Source: Aplidium turbinatum (Eukaryota > Chordata > Ascidiacea > Aplousobranchia > Polyclinidae). From it: a stretch of DNA of 64,000 nt. Below, in pieces: positions 54,560 through 64,000 of the stretch. Numbering within the stretch: the first letter of the stretch is position 1; every line of letters begins with the position of its first letter. The translations under genes were made by a program, and so were the position numbers. The DNA lies in contig OU964918.1 in NCBI GenBank assembly GCA_918807975.1, positions 26,644,477 through 26,708,476 on the forward strand, written 5' to 3'. Under the pieces are notes generated by a model. It saw nothing but the letters and a program-made list of their open reading frames with translations, had not been told where the DNA came from and did not search any database.

Positions 54560-55440
54560 ATTTAGAGGTACCCTCTGTGACTGTGATTTGTTTTCAATCG
54601 CCAGAATCTCCATAAAGCAGTCCATGCGGAATGAGAATGTGACGTCATCACAAGCAATCCATACGTCAACTTGAAAACGAAGAAAGTTTTATTTAAACAA
54701 AAACCAAAAAAATATATTAAAAATAAAGTTGTTTTGCTGTGCCAAGTTTGAAGTCAATGCATACAGCCATAGCTACGCTGTTAGCCTTCAAACATCGTTA
54801 CGCACCACTGAGTTGCATCTCTATAATTTATGTAAGATATCTATGCTTTCGCGCAATATGAACCAATTGAACTAGACAAGTGCATTTATGACATCATAAT
54901 GGTAAACAGGGCTGAAAATAAGTAATTTGCTAATTGAAAGCTTTTGAGAAACGATTTCAAAAATATTTTCATTGTCGAATATCTCGAAAACTAGAGCCAA
55001 TTCGAAAAAACTAAGTGCATTTTCGGAATCAGGGGCCCTGAAATAGCCTACTCTAAAATGACTCTCATCTTTTGTGCCAAAATTTTGTTGTTGGTCTATG
55101 TTATAGATTCATTGACTGCGAAAAGGCTGTAAAATCAACTAAAATGACACTATAAAAGCATGTACTATTAATGACTCTCAGACTTGGAGTAGGGTGAAGA
55201 TGTTCCACGTGGAAGTTAACAGAGGAAGTGACGTCAAAATCACGTGGTCAAATTTTGAGCAATCCTCTCTTCAGATGCTGCTAAACCACTTCGAAATTTA
55301 CTAATTTTTCAGAAAAACTCAGAATTTCTCCTTGGGTGAACCAGGGTCAAAGGTCAAAAACCAACAAAAATTTTTGGTTTACAAATATCAGTGAGCAAAA
55401 TTTAACATTTTTCCAAACTGACAAAAATTTTAAAGAACAT
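54560..55440 (-). repeat. Unclassified dispersed repeat, copy 2
   Basis: It is inverse to 32270-33060. Shared blocks include TTCGGAATCAGGGGCCCTG, GGTGAACCAGGGTCAAAG and TTTTTCCAAACTGAC. Two decayed copies of one family in the same window show it is dispersed. No protein was recognised. Confidence 0.6.
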
Positions 55441-55449
55441 CAAGGAAAA

Positions 55450-55606
55450 TGAGCCACCCAAAATTTATTGTTATCGGACATTATCGGCGATAATTTTATC
55501 GTTATCGCTTAACTTTTTTTGATTTATTGTTATCGCTTTAGGCATTTTTCGTTTATCGATTATCGTTATCGCTTAACTAAAAAATGAGTTATCGCGCCCA
55601 ACACTG
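55450..55606. mobile_element. Right end of a hAT-type element (partial)
   Basis: TTATCGTTATCGCTT repeats lead to ATCGCGCCCAACACTG ending near 55606. As an inverse end this reads CAGTGTTGGGCGCGAT, a common hAT start. No left end was found. Confidence 0.5.
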
Positions 55607-55772
55607 ATTGTGGGTAGGCACTTTAACATTACCCACTGGTCGAAGAGGTACGCAATCATGCGTGACATGTTCAATCAATATTTGTGTTTTAGTCACAATT
55701 TCGACTTGTTAAAGTGGTTACCATTAAGATCCTTCTTGCACTCAGTTCAGTTGCAGAAGAAAAAATAGTATT

Positions 55773-55846
55773 AGCAGAGGGTGGGAATCGAACCCACAAA
55801 ATCGAAATTACTATACTCCTCTGCCCTAACCATTAGGCAACGGTGG
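55773..55846 (-). other. tRNA-like segment inside the MITE
   Basis: 74 bases on the - strand. It has an A box-like TTGCCTAATGGTTAGGGC and a perfect T arm, GTGGG-TTCGATT-CCCAC, holding the B box GGTTCGATTCC. GCAGAGG pairs with the terminal CCTCTGC instead of an ordinary acceptor stem. It is therefore tRNA-derived and not a normal tRNA. The equivalent part of 52222-52619 keeps the T arm and an AGTAGT/ACTACT stem of different sequence. Confidence 0.7.
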
Positions 55847-55853
55847 TTGTGGT

Positions 55854-57400
55854 CAGGGCCGGATTTAGACTATGAGAGGCCCTATGCTATTTCATTTGTG
55901 AGGCCCCTTCCTATTTTTGAGCTCAGAAATTCTCTCTAAACAACATCACATGTCATTGCTTAATGTTAAAAATACGAGTGCATTAAACTCTTCGTTCTTT
56001 TCATTTTCCACATTCATGGGTGCAAATTTTTAATTAAAAGAATGAAAATTTAGTTAGGGCAGTTTTGCTTTTAATTTTAATTTCTCTGATCAAACAACCG
56101 TTGCAATAATTGTGAAGTTTATTTGCGAGCAGTGGCGTAGCCAGGAATTTTGAAAGGGGGGATTTTTGACGGCGTATTTGCCTAAAACGACACCCAGCAG
56201 CGGGGTTCTAGGGGGCCTCCCCCAGAAATTTTTGAAAAATTACTTTGAATATGGTGCATTCTGAGAGCATTTTCAACAAAATGTGGGTATGAATATTCCT
56301 GTAAAATGGTACCGTCCGGTGGCATAACAAAAGAATAAGATCATGTTTTCTTCGGCATTTTTCGGAAATAAAGCTAAGTCTCTGTTTTCTTGTTGCTAAT
56401 TCCTGGCTGAGATATTTGAATGTTTGGTATTGGCAAAACTCGCTCTTTTAATGCAGTTTCTTTTAAAATTAGGCAAATAGTTTTAGAGACATAAAGAGAC
56501 TGAAAGCATCTTTCTCAATATCGTGACGTCACCCGCGTTCCAAAGGGGGGGTGGAAACCCCCAACCTCCCACCCCTGGCTACGCCACTGTTTACGAGGAC
56601 ATAAGAAATAGTTACAGCCATCACATAGAGTAAAACTAGGCTACCAATTTTTTTTCTAGCTTCTGTCAAAGCAAAATCATGCAACTTGAGACATTGTCGA
56701 TCTCAGTTTATTTTTGATGTTTTTGAGCCTTAAGAAAGATCTCTCTCCTGAGCAGTTAGTGACCATTAAGCTTAGAAACAGTCTTAATTTTGCTTCCACA
56801 TATTGAAAGGCAGTGTTAATTTTTTCCTTGCACATAGAAGTTCATCAGTAAGTTTTGGGACTCGGGTCAACATCTTCCGGATACGCTTCCTTTAAAAGTT
56901 GTAAACTTTGGTTGTCCATTTTCAGTTTAACAGTTTTAGCCAAAACTCTGGTGGGCTAACGTTATCACTATCATGCAGAGCATTGCACGCTTGAGGCAAA
57001 GCAAATCATCTAAATCTTCTTCGTTAACAACAGAAGGAAAGTTGATGCTGCCACTCTTAAAATTAAAAAAAAAACACTAGATTCTCCAAAAAACCACTAG
57101 ATTATTTCATACTGTTTTTTGCAGAAAAGACTGCGGCACTAACATAGAAGCTTTCAGCAGAAAGCGCGCAATAATTGCCTTTATTATGATGCAAACGAGT
57201 AACGACGTAATAATGACTGTTCGCAACTTGTGTATAGAATTTTCTACTCTGAAAAGCTTGATATATAGAGGTACTTTAGGTAAGGTTTAAACTTGTCAAG
57301 TTTTTAAAAGAATTACAAACTTTGAAATCGAATTTCGAGGCCCCTGGACGTTGAGGCCCTAGGCTTCAGCCTGCCTAGCCTATTGGTAAATCCGGCCCTG
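55854..57400. mobile_element. hAT element nested in the tRNA-like MITE
   Basis: The ends are CAGGGCCGGATTTAGAC at 55854 and GTAAATCCGGCCCTG ending at 57400. The exact 8-bp duplication is GTTGTGGT (55846-55853 and 57401-57408). It has no clear transposase and holds the MITE at 56130-56589. Confidence 0.93.
56130..56589. mobile_element. CAGTGGCGTAGCC MITE, copy 2
   Basis: The ends are CAGTGGCGTAGCCAGGAATT at 56130 and GGCTACGCCACTG ending at 56589. The flanks TTTGCGAG and TTTACGAG agree at 7 of 8 bases. The body resembles copies 1 and 3 (GGGGGCCTCCCCCAGAAATT). Confidence 0.92.
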
Positions 57401-58223
57401 GTTGTGGTGAAGCATTCAGTTAAATTTCTTTGTATCAAAATTTTTCGATCAGAATATTACGTCACGAGTAACATGACTGAAATCAGCTGAATCGCGAATG
57501 AACATGTCACGCATGATTGCGTACCTCTTCGACCAGTGGGTAATGTTAAAGTGCCTGCCCTGATTGTGTTTCACGAGCAGTGTTCCCTTCATGCAAATTT
57601 TTTTGGCAAAATAGGTCGGTGTGCCAACTCAATTTATAATTTTTTGACTTTTTTGGTTGTACATTTAGCTTAGTAGGCCTACTGCAAAATGTTGTTAATC
57701 AACAATTTTTGCCATGCTGATAAGCACCGCGAGTGACAGTTGTCTAATAAGTTAATCAAAGAAAGACGGTTTTACAGGAAAAACCTAGAACATCACACAA
57801 CTCAGGCGAAAGAGAAATTGAAAAAAGAAAACTAATCGGGAAAAAATGATGGTTTGCGAAAATGAGAGAACTTGTATACCTGGGACTGGTAGCCTATATA
57901 AGTCCCCCCCCCCCCCCCTTGGTAACTCATGACAAAGACAGGACTCAATGGACATGGCTCTTTCGCAGGGCCGTAGCCAGACCGCAGAGCTAGGGGGGCC
58001 AACTTTTTGTTAGGGGGGCCGAAAAAATTTAAATGATTTTGGCATTTTAACCTCTTAAATACCGGTATCCACAAAAATTGCAGTAAATCAGATTAGTGTT
58101 AAGACCAACACTGGTCTCTTATTTTATCCGCTAGTTAAATCACGGCAACCATATTACAATGACCAACATAACACAGCAATTGTTGACTTGTTGTATAAAT
58201 AGCGTTAGGCTACTTGTTATGAG

Positions 58224-58694
58224 CAGTAGCGTAGCCATGAATTTTGAAAGGGGGGGGGGGGGGGTTGACGGCGAGTTTCGCTTATCGCGACACCCAGCGG
58301 CAGAGGGTCTGGGGGGCCTCCCCCAGAAATTTTTGAAAAATTACTTTGAATTTGGTGCATTCTGATAGCATTTTCAACAAAAATGTGGGTATGAATATTC
58401 CTGTAAAATGGTGCTGTCCGGTGGCATAGAAAAAGGATAAGATCATGTTTTCTTCCGCATTTTTCGGAAATAAAGCTGCAAGTCTCTATGTTTTCTTGTT
58501 GCTAATTCCAGGCTAAGATATGTGAATGTATGGTAATGGCAAAACTCGCTCTTTGCAGTTTCATTTAAAGTTAGGCAAACTTTGTTTTAGAGACATAAAG
58601 AGACTGAAAGCATCGTTTTCAATATCGTGACGTCACACGCGTGCCAAAGGGGGGGGTTGCAACCCCCATACCCCCCCCCTCGGCTACGCCACTG
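58224..58694. mobile_element. CAGTGGCGTAGCC MITE, copy 3
   Basis: The ends are CAGTAGCGTAGCC at 58224 and GGCTACGCCACTG ending at 58694. The exact 8-bp duplication is GTTATGAG (58216-58223 and 58695-58702). It contains a G run of 16 bases near 58250 and C runs at the right end. Confidence 0.93.
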
Positions 58695-58834
58695 GTTATG
58701 AGTAAAAACTTTAACTGGCTCGAAGAAGCTAGTGCCGAGAATTTTGATATATATGATTACATTCCGCGTATACACCCGTGAGTTAGTCTATTGTAGTCCC
58801 GGATGTTTGGATGCAAACCGTCTCACAAACAAGT

Positions 58835-59017
58835 CTAAATCGATAGATTTCGATACAGAATGTTCAAAGACCATAAGCACCAAGTTTGCCTGTCTTGGTT
58901 GTAGCCTAACATGCTCCGTCTAGTGGGAGCGTCAACCCTTGTTAACACTGAGAATTCACACTCACAAACGGCAGTGCTAGATCCAAATGTAGCAATATCT
59001 GCTGCAAGGTTGAACAC
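58835..59017 (-). pseudogene. hAT transposase C-terminal fragment
   Basis: The - strand reads NLAADIATFGSSTAVCECEF then SVLTRVDAPTRRSML, the hAT dimerisation region found in ZMYM1-like and related transposases (usual form STAxCERSFS). It is about 60 residues long, ends early, and has no upstream core. Confidence 0.8.
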
Positions 59018-59651
59018 TTTACAAATTAGAAAACTAGAAACAAAATTTATTTACACTGATTGAAGAGAAAAAATAAACACTTCTTAAAAGATTACGGGTT
59101 TATATTTTGTATGCGTTGTCTTCAAAAACCAATTGCTTTACCACTGCACATTTTGCGATTTATCACTGCACAAATTTGGTTCATCACTGCACAAATTGGT
59201 TATCACTGACCCTTAGAATATGGTACCGAGAATAGCGACAGCTGATATCAAATAGCCTAATTTGTACCGGTTTGTAGGCCTGCTGGAAAACCATACCCTC
59301 TTTGTTAGGTTATCATTCTTTCCAAAACATTTTTATTTTGCACAGTTTCTAACAATTTTTCTACCAACCTAACACGTGTTGGCCTTGGTTGAATTGAACA
59401 TGTTGAAGTTGCCAAAGGAGGGGGTAGGGGGGGGGGGGCGAAATTGTTTAATTATCTTAGCTGTTAACTAAACAAAACAATTGTAGTTAATTGGGCCTAG
59501 GTTGGAGCTCTGCAACGGGAAAGATGGGCAAAATCATTACAATTGTAGCTGTTGCTCGAGAATCTTGGGATTTTGCCAGGGGGGGGCGAAATTTTTTTCA
59601 GGGGAGCGAGGCCCCCCCTGGCCCCCGGCTGGCTACGGGCCTGCTCTTTCG

Positions 59652-61672
59652 CCTTAGTTGTGTGACGTTCTGGCGTTACCGGTTTTATAGACTGAGTATA
59701 CCTCTAACAACAACAAAAAACTCATTGCTTTTTCAGAGGGAACACTGTTCTGCTTCTTCTTGGTTTGAACCTTCTTCGCCACTCCAAGGGTCGAGGGGCT
59801 CTGTCTTTTACCACCCTTGGGCAGTGGCGGCGACGCGGTCTAGATGTTTGGGCAGGTGTCGAGCAGCCATTCAATTGATTTGTCATCCAGTTCACGCAGA
59901 CCACGCACACCATTTGGCGCATGGTAGATGGCGCAATTACAAATGGTGTGGTCTACGGTTTGTTCCTCCTTGCCACACTCACAAATCGCGGATGGAGCCA
60001 TCCCCCATTTGTGCATGTTGGAGCGGAATAGTCCGACGCCAGTACGCAGGCGGTTGAGCCGCACCCAGGCCTTCCTTGGCAAATGCATTCCGGTTGGGTG
60101 GTTGCTGGTGTCGGAGATGAAACTTTGGAGTCTTGAGGAGTTCTTCTTCCACTCTGAGCTCCATTGGTGGTCCGCTCAGGTAGCCGCACTGACGGATTGG
60201 TCTTCAGCGGTTTTCATCAGGAGTTGTGCGGCATGTACAAATGGGTGTCTCGATTTCAGTCGCTGAGGTTTCTCGTTCACAGACTCATAGAGACTTGAGT
60301 AGAGCAAGTGGTTGGGGTTCGTAGCGCGACGAGAAAGAGACAGGATAGCTTCTTCGCGACGAAGCTCAGCTGGTTGGATGCAGGGATATCTATAACTACG
60401 GGATTGGAAACTCTATGGAACTGAAAACCATTTTATACACCAGTAGGGTCACTTTTCTTTGTGCGCTGCTGTGATAAATAATCACATAAATTGATCTCAA
60501 AGGTCAGCAAGTAGTAGGCTAAACGAACAACCAAAAGTGTAACAATGAATTCACCTGCTGTAAATTGTAAGGTCTACTCTTGCCTGGTTTGTTTATTTAT
60601 TTGTATTCCATTAGTAGTCATGTTGTATTTTGTTTGCTGCTTAAAAAATTTCCAGACTGACTATTGGTTATAGTTCTGATAACATCGTAAACGGATTGGT
60701 TTCGTACTGGATTGGTCTGTGAACAAGTTGGTGATACAACAGCATATTTCACTGATTGCTGAACACTCCTCATTCACTTCTGATCCGATTTGCAGTACGC
60801 AAAATGCTAAAGAACAACAGTAAGCGGTTTTGGACTTGTTGCATTTATTCATTTTTTGGATTCATTGTTTTTTTTTCTAGCAGCGCAAATGTACTTTTAT
60901 ATTCAATTAAGTTTTAATATGAGTGTATATTTTGTATTAATATTGTAAAATCGAATTTTGTATACCTTTTAGTCGGCATTTTATTTTGTTAATCTTTCTG
61001 TAGTCGTAGTAATGTGATGACCCTACTGATGTATAGCACTGAATGGAGTTTCCAATCCCGTAGTTATAGATATCCCTGGTTGGATGCCTGCAAGGACAGG
61101 GAGATTTTCCGATGGTGTAGGTTGCAGGCATCCTGTCACGATACGCAAGGCGTCGTTTATGGCAGTGTCGATTTGATGGCAGTGGGCACTGTGGCTCCAG
61201 ACAGGTGCACAGTATTCTGCTGGAGCGTGAACTAGCGCGATGGTGGCAATGCGCAGGGTATCGACTCCGGCTCCCCAGCCTGAGCCGGCCAGACGCCTTA
61301 GCAAAGCTGTGCGTGTTGAGATCTTTTTGCGTAGTGACTCCAAATGTTGACGGTAAGTGAGCGACCTGTCCAGGACTACCCCAAGATATTTAAAGTTTGG
61401 GCAGAAGGGCAGGGTTTTTCCATCGGTGTTGATCTTGAGCTCACGCTTCGCTTCCCGGTTGTTTAAGTGGAAGGCTGTCGTCACTGTTTTGGTTTCGCTG
61501 AGCTTCAGTCTCCATCTGTGGAGGTAGGCTATGCCGAAAGTGTCGACATGTCCTGGTTTAGAGTCTCTTCTAATGTATCCCATTGATTCGACAAGTGTAA
61601 AATGGCCAAATCATCGGCGTAGGCGTACTTTGCGGATACCGTGATTGGCAAGTCGTGGATGTAGATGTTATT
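59652..61672 (-). mobile_element. LINE copy 3, diverged subfamily, split by a MITE
   Basis: The - strand frames 61672-61530, 61583-61079 and 60380-59840 follow the C-terminal half of copies 1 and 2 but differ at many residues (KYAYADDLAILHLSNQWDTL; FHLNNREAKRELKINTDGKT; ICECGKEEQTVDHTICNC). The catalytic YADD is kept. It is 5' truncated within the palm at about 61672, broken by frame shifts, and interrupted by the MITE at 60381-61078. The stop codon is at about 59840. The 3' UTR left boundary is uncertain. Confidence 0.85.
60381..61078. mobile_element. hAT MITE with 33-bp perfect ends
   Basis: CAGGGATATCTATAACTACG at 60381 continues for 33 bases that recur exactly inverted, ending at 61078. 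The exact 8-bp duplication is GTTGGATG (60373-60380 and 61079-61086). It has no transposase. The perfect ends suggest recent movement. Confidence 0.95.
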
Positions 61673-62270
61673 GATTGATTGATTGATTGATTGGTTTATT
61701 TTGTTGTGCAATATTATAACAGCAAAATCATTAAATGATGCAGCACGCTTAACAAACACAATTGAAACAAAGAAAAATACAAATGTACACTGCATCTTTG
61801 AAGTAAATTACAACGGGAAGCTGCGAAGTGACCATGACGGTCTTCGAGTCAAGCAGCCACCCTCAGCCAAGTCGATGATAAACATCTAATAAACATTACA
61901 CTAAAATATCTACACTTGTAACAAAGAGTCAAGACAGAAACAAACTTGCATCCATAATATGTCAAAATGTCAAGTTCCAATATTAGGTATATATGTTAAA
62001 TATATATATGTTATATATAAATATATGTTATATATGTTCAAATATATATACATATATTTGAACTCAAATATATATATAATGTTAAACTCATATATGTCAA
62101 ATATATGTTAAATAAATGTCAAATATATATCAAAAAAATAAAAATTGTCAAAAAAAAATATAAAAACAAAAAAAAATAAATGTCAAAAAAATAAAATGTC
62201 AAAAATATGTCAAAATAAATGTCAAATATATATATAATGTCAAATATATGTTAAACAGAACACTGTTCAT
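61670..62270. repeat. GATT microsatellite and AT-rich tandem repeats
   Basis: TGATTGATTGATTGATTGAT starts near 61673 at the broken LINE edge. From about 61985 to 62270 TATATGTTAAA and ATGTCAAATATAT words repeat. This may be the tail of a SINE or LINE copy, but no head was recognised. Confidence 0.7.
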
Positions 62271-62719
62271 TAAATCAGAACACTGTTCATGAGTTACGAT
62301 AGAAACGTTTTTTCGGTGATGTCCACAAGCGTTTGTTTCATGGTGCCTGGTTTCTTTCTCCCTGTTGGAGCCTATTTTTTGCTGATATGTTTGCAGGCCA
62401 CTATCGTTGCCTGTATTGCGATGTGTCAAACATTTCTTTGTTTACTGAAACAGGTAATTGCAAGATATCTTTTGTGAAGCGAATCGACGACACCACCCTT
62501 GGCGATCAATATTCATATGAAACCGCTCGCCTCGCTATAACTGCGCAAAACAAGTGGCCTCGTTAGAGGTCAAAAGTGTTGCTAAACGAGCTTAGTCTGG
62601 CAATAGCGTTGTTCGACTCATTTTGTTGCTACGATTTTTTAAGATAAATATTAAACAACATGTAACGTTGGATACTGGGTATGAATTGCGTTCTTTTCTG
62701 GCATAAGAGTCAACCTTCC

Positions 62720-62804
62720 TAAAATTTTATTAGTGCGGCCCGCCACAGCTCTCCTTAGTGCCAAAGTGGCCCGAATGCAAAAAAGGTTGGTAACCCCTGC
62801 TCTA
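62720..62804. mobile_element. Right end of a hAT-like element (partial)
   Basis: GTGCGGCCCGCCACAGCTCT and AAAAAGGTTGGTAACCCCTG end at about 62800. As an inverse end this is CAGGGGTTACCAACC, like other hAT ends here. No left partner was found. Confidence 0.55.
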
Positions 62805-63389
62805 GCTTTTTCGAAGTTTTTAACATACCGTAGCTGTAATCTAGTTTGACGTAGGCCTAATTAAAGCACACAAACAATATATAGGCTACTGTGTAGCCTA
62901 CAGTGTAGAACAGTAGCCTACTTATGGCCGGAAAACTTCTTGAGCTTTTTTTTCATTGACATAACAGGTTGCATAGGTTTTAGAGGGGAATAATTATTGT
63001 TTTCGTGTTAGTAGGCCTAAGCTATTTTCTAAACATAGGCTACGGTAAAACTTTTCTCAATTTGTCCGCTTGCAGGAAATTACCTTTTCTACGCCTTTGT
63101 CAACTTCCTCTTTAAATAGCAATTTCAATTCAATTTGGTTGGTTTTGAAGCTTTATCCTCGCACTGATAAAGCCTTGATAGATTAGCTATTATTGATAGG
63201 TGTGATTCCTGGTAGTTTTGCGTACTTCTAGAGCAGAACTCTATCTAGAAGTTTTTGTTGCAGGCCCAGTTACCGAAATTGACAGATTGAAATTTCCGAT
63301 TGTTGAAGTCTTGCTGCCGGGGAATTATTCCATCTATTAGGTGCGCTGAATGGAGAGCAGTCCTTAGAATGTGTTGCTCAAGCGCTCAT
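62805..63389. other. No recognised feature
   Basis: AT-rich DNA with several TAGGCCTA-like words. No coding or repeat structure was recognised. Confidence 0.5.
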
Positions 63390-63470
63390 CTCCAGAGTAG
63401 AACAAACGCCGCTTGATCATGAGGCTTCTTTGTTCCAGAAGTCAGGCGCTAACCAACTGAGCTATTGGAG
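63390..63470 (-). other. tRNA-like sequence (SINE head or pseudo-tRNA)
   Basis: The - strand starts CTCCAATAGCTCAGTTGGTT, with a good D arm/A box (TAGCTCAGTTGGTTAGCGCC), and ends TCTGGAG, which pairs with CTCCA. The T arm is poor (GCGTTTGTTCTACTC), so I do not call a working tRNA. Confidence 0.5.
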
Positions 63471-64000
63471 TGAACGAGAACAAAACCGACAAAAGGAAAA
63501 GGTGGAAAAACCACAGAAGTTTAAAGTGGATTCAGCTTTTTAAAACCTTTTGAACGTTGACTCGACTGTGGTTGACTGGTTATATAACTTGACTCGCTTC
63601 ACCCCGTAAATTTTCGCTTGACTGCTTTTTTCGCGCGAACACTGGTGGACTGGCATGCAAGGATGCCAGCGCTAAGTTTTTCCACCCAGATCTGGGTTTT
63701 TTGACCACATCTGGTTTTTAAGTTTTTTTTTTTTCAAATTTAGGTAAATCTAGGTTTTTTTGGTTTGTAATTTTTCTTTGATTCAAAAAGTTGCTGATAC
63801 AGCTCCAAAACTAGCACAAACATCATGGCTTTCTCGAGAACAAGTCATCAGCAGCATATTAAAGCAGTGGGAGGCGCTGGTTTTGTATTTTTAGTCTCAA
63901 CCTAAGACTGACAAGGTTGTTGGTGTTAAACACATATATGATGCACTTGTTAATCGTGGAACAAAGCATATGCTTGTTTTTCGCAACTATTTCTTATAAA
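63471..64000. other. Unassigned, possible start of another transposon gene
   Basis: T-rich stretch at 63725-63780. From 63901 the + strand reads QPKTDKVVGVKHIYDALVNR then GTKHMLVFRNYFL and a stop. The protein is unknown to me and lacks a clear start. Confidence 0.35.

Larger units (their letters stand above)
55613..57559. mobile_element. MITE with 9-bp duplication and internal tRNA-like part, copy 2
   Basis: The ends are GGTAGGCACTTTAACATTAC at 55613 and the inverse ending GTGCCTGCC at 57559. The exact 9-bp duplication is CTGATTGTG (55604-55612 and 57560-57568). The repeats run more than 60 bp and include the words TACGCAATCATGCGTGACAT. About 390 bp is native; the rest is a hAT inserted at 55854. 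It is a relative of 52222-52619. Confidence 0.9.
57966..59643 (-). mobile_element. hAT transposon with a dimerisation-domain remnant
   Basis: The ends are CAGGGCCGTAGCCAGACC at 57966 and GGCTGGCTACGGGCCTG ending at 59643. The exact 8-bp duplication is CTCTTTCG (57958-57965 and 59644-59651). G-rich tracts lie just inside both ends. The MITE at 58224-58694 is nested within it. Confidence 0.92.

Noticed and set aside
55773-55846. Functional tRNA gene
   Set aside because: The T arm is perfect but there is no normal acceptor stem or anticodon arm, and it is part of a mobile element.

Overview
This is nuclear DNA from an animal. Every line of evidence is eukaryotic: an intron-split host gene with consistent GT/AG splice phases, LINEs, hAT and Mutator-like DNA transposons, MITEs, tRNA-derived SINEs and a BEL/Pao LTR element. 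The mix of families and the many copies of TAGGCCTA-like words suggest a marine invertebrate. An ascidian-like tunicate or another invertebrate deuterostome is my guess, but the sequence does not prove it.

The only host gene I can support is a SETD3-like gene (actin-histidine methyltransferase family) on the + strand. Eleven exons lie between 2162 and 27851. Their phases agree at every junction and they encode about 444 residues, running from the middle of the SET region to a stop codon. The 5' exons lie left of the window or were not recognised.

One SETD3 intron (3338-20538, 17.2 kb) is mostly a nest of transposons. A decayed LINE on the - strand (about 3565-20470) was hit three times: by DNA element A (3852-10766, 8-bp target duplication TTGCCCAT), by a FLYWCH/MULE transposon (11804-13761), and by DNA element C (13780-19770, 8-bp duplication ATATACAT, terminal inverted repeats of about 450 bp). 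Element A was then hit by a hAT (4403-5608) and by a 3.2-kb LINE (5935-9109). Element C was hit by another hAT-like element (15915-18712), which itself holds a hAT (16795-18305). Later SETD3 introns hold a hAT with a LINE fragment inside it (24608-25657) and a foldback element with a hAT MITE inside it (about 26476-27400).

From 27.9 to 36.4 kb there are two large inverted repeats (27925-28650 and a perfect 48-bp pair at 29956-30108), SINE and LINE scraps and a hAT MITE. From 36.6 to 47.2 kb lies a LINE copy on the - strand. It is split by a whole-looking BEL/Pao element (38610-46809) with near-identical LTRs and a 5-bp target duplication, GCACG.

The last part (47.3-64 kb) is almost all nested MITE and hAT material. 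It contains a roughly 1-kb palindrome built of 20-bp tandem repeats (49681-54556) that two elements have broken open, and a solo BEL/Pao LTR (51437-51979). It also has two MITEs of one family with 9-bp target duplications and an internal tRNA-like segment, three copies of a CAGTGGCGTAGCC MITE, and a third LINE copy (about 59700-61672). Most element boundaries below rest on target-site duplications read directly from the sequence.
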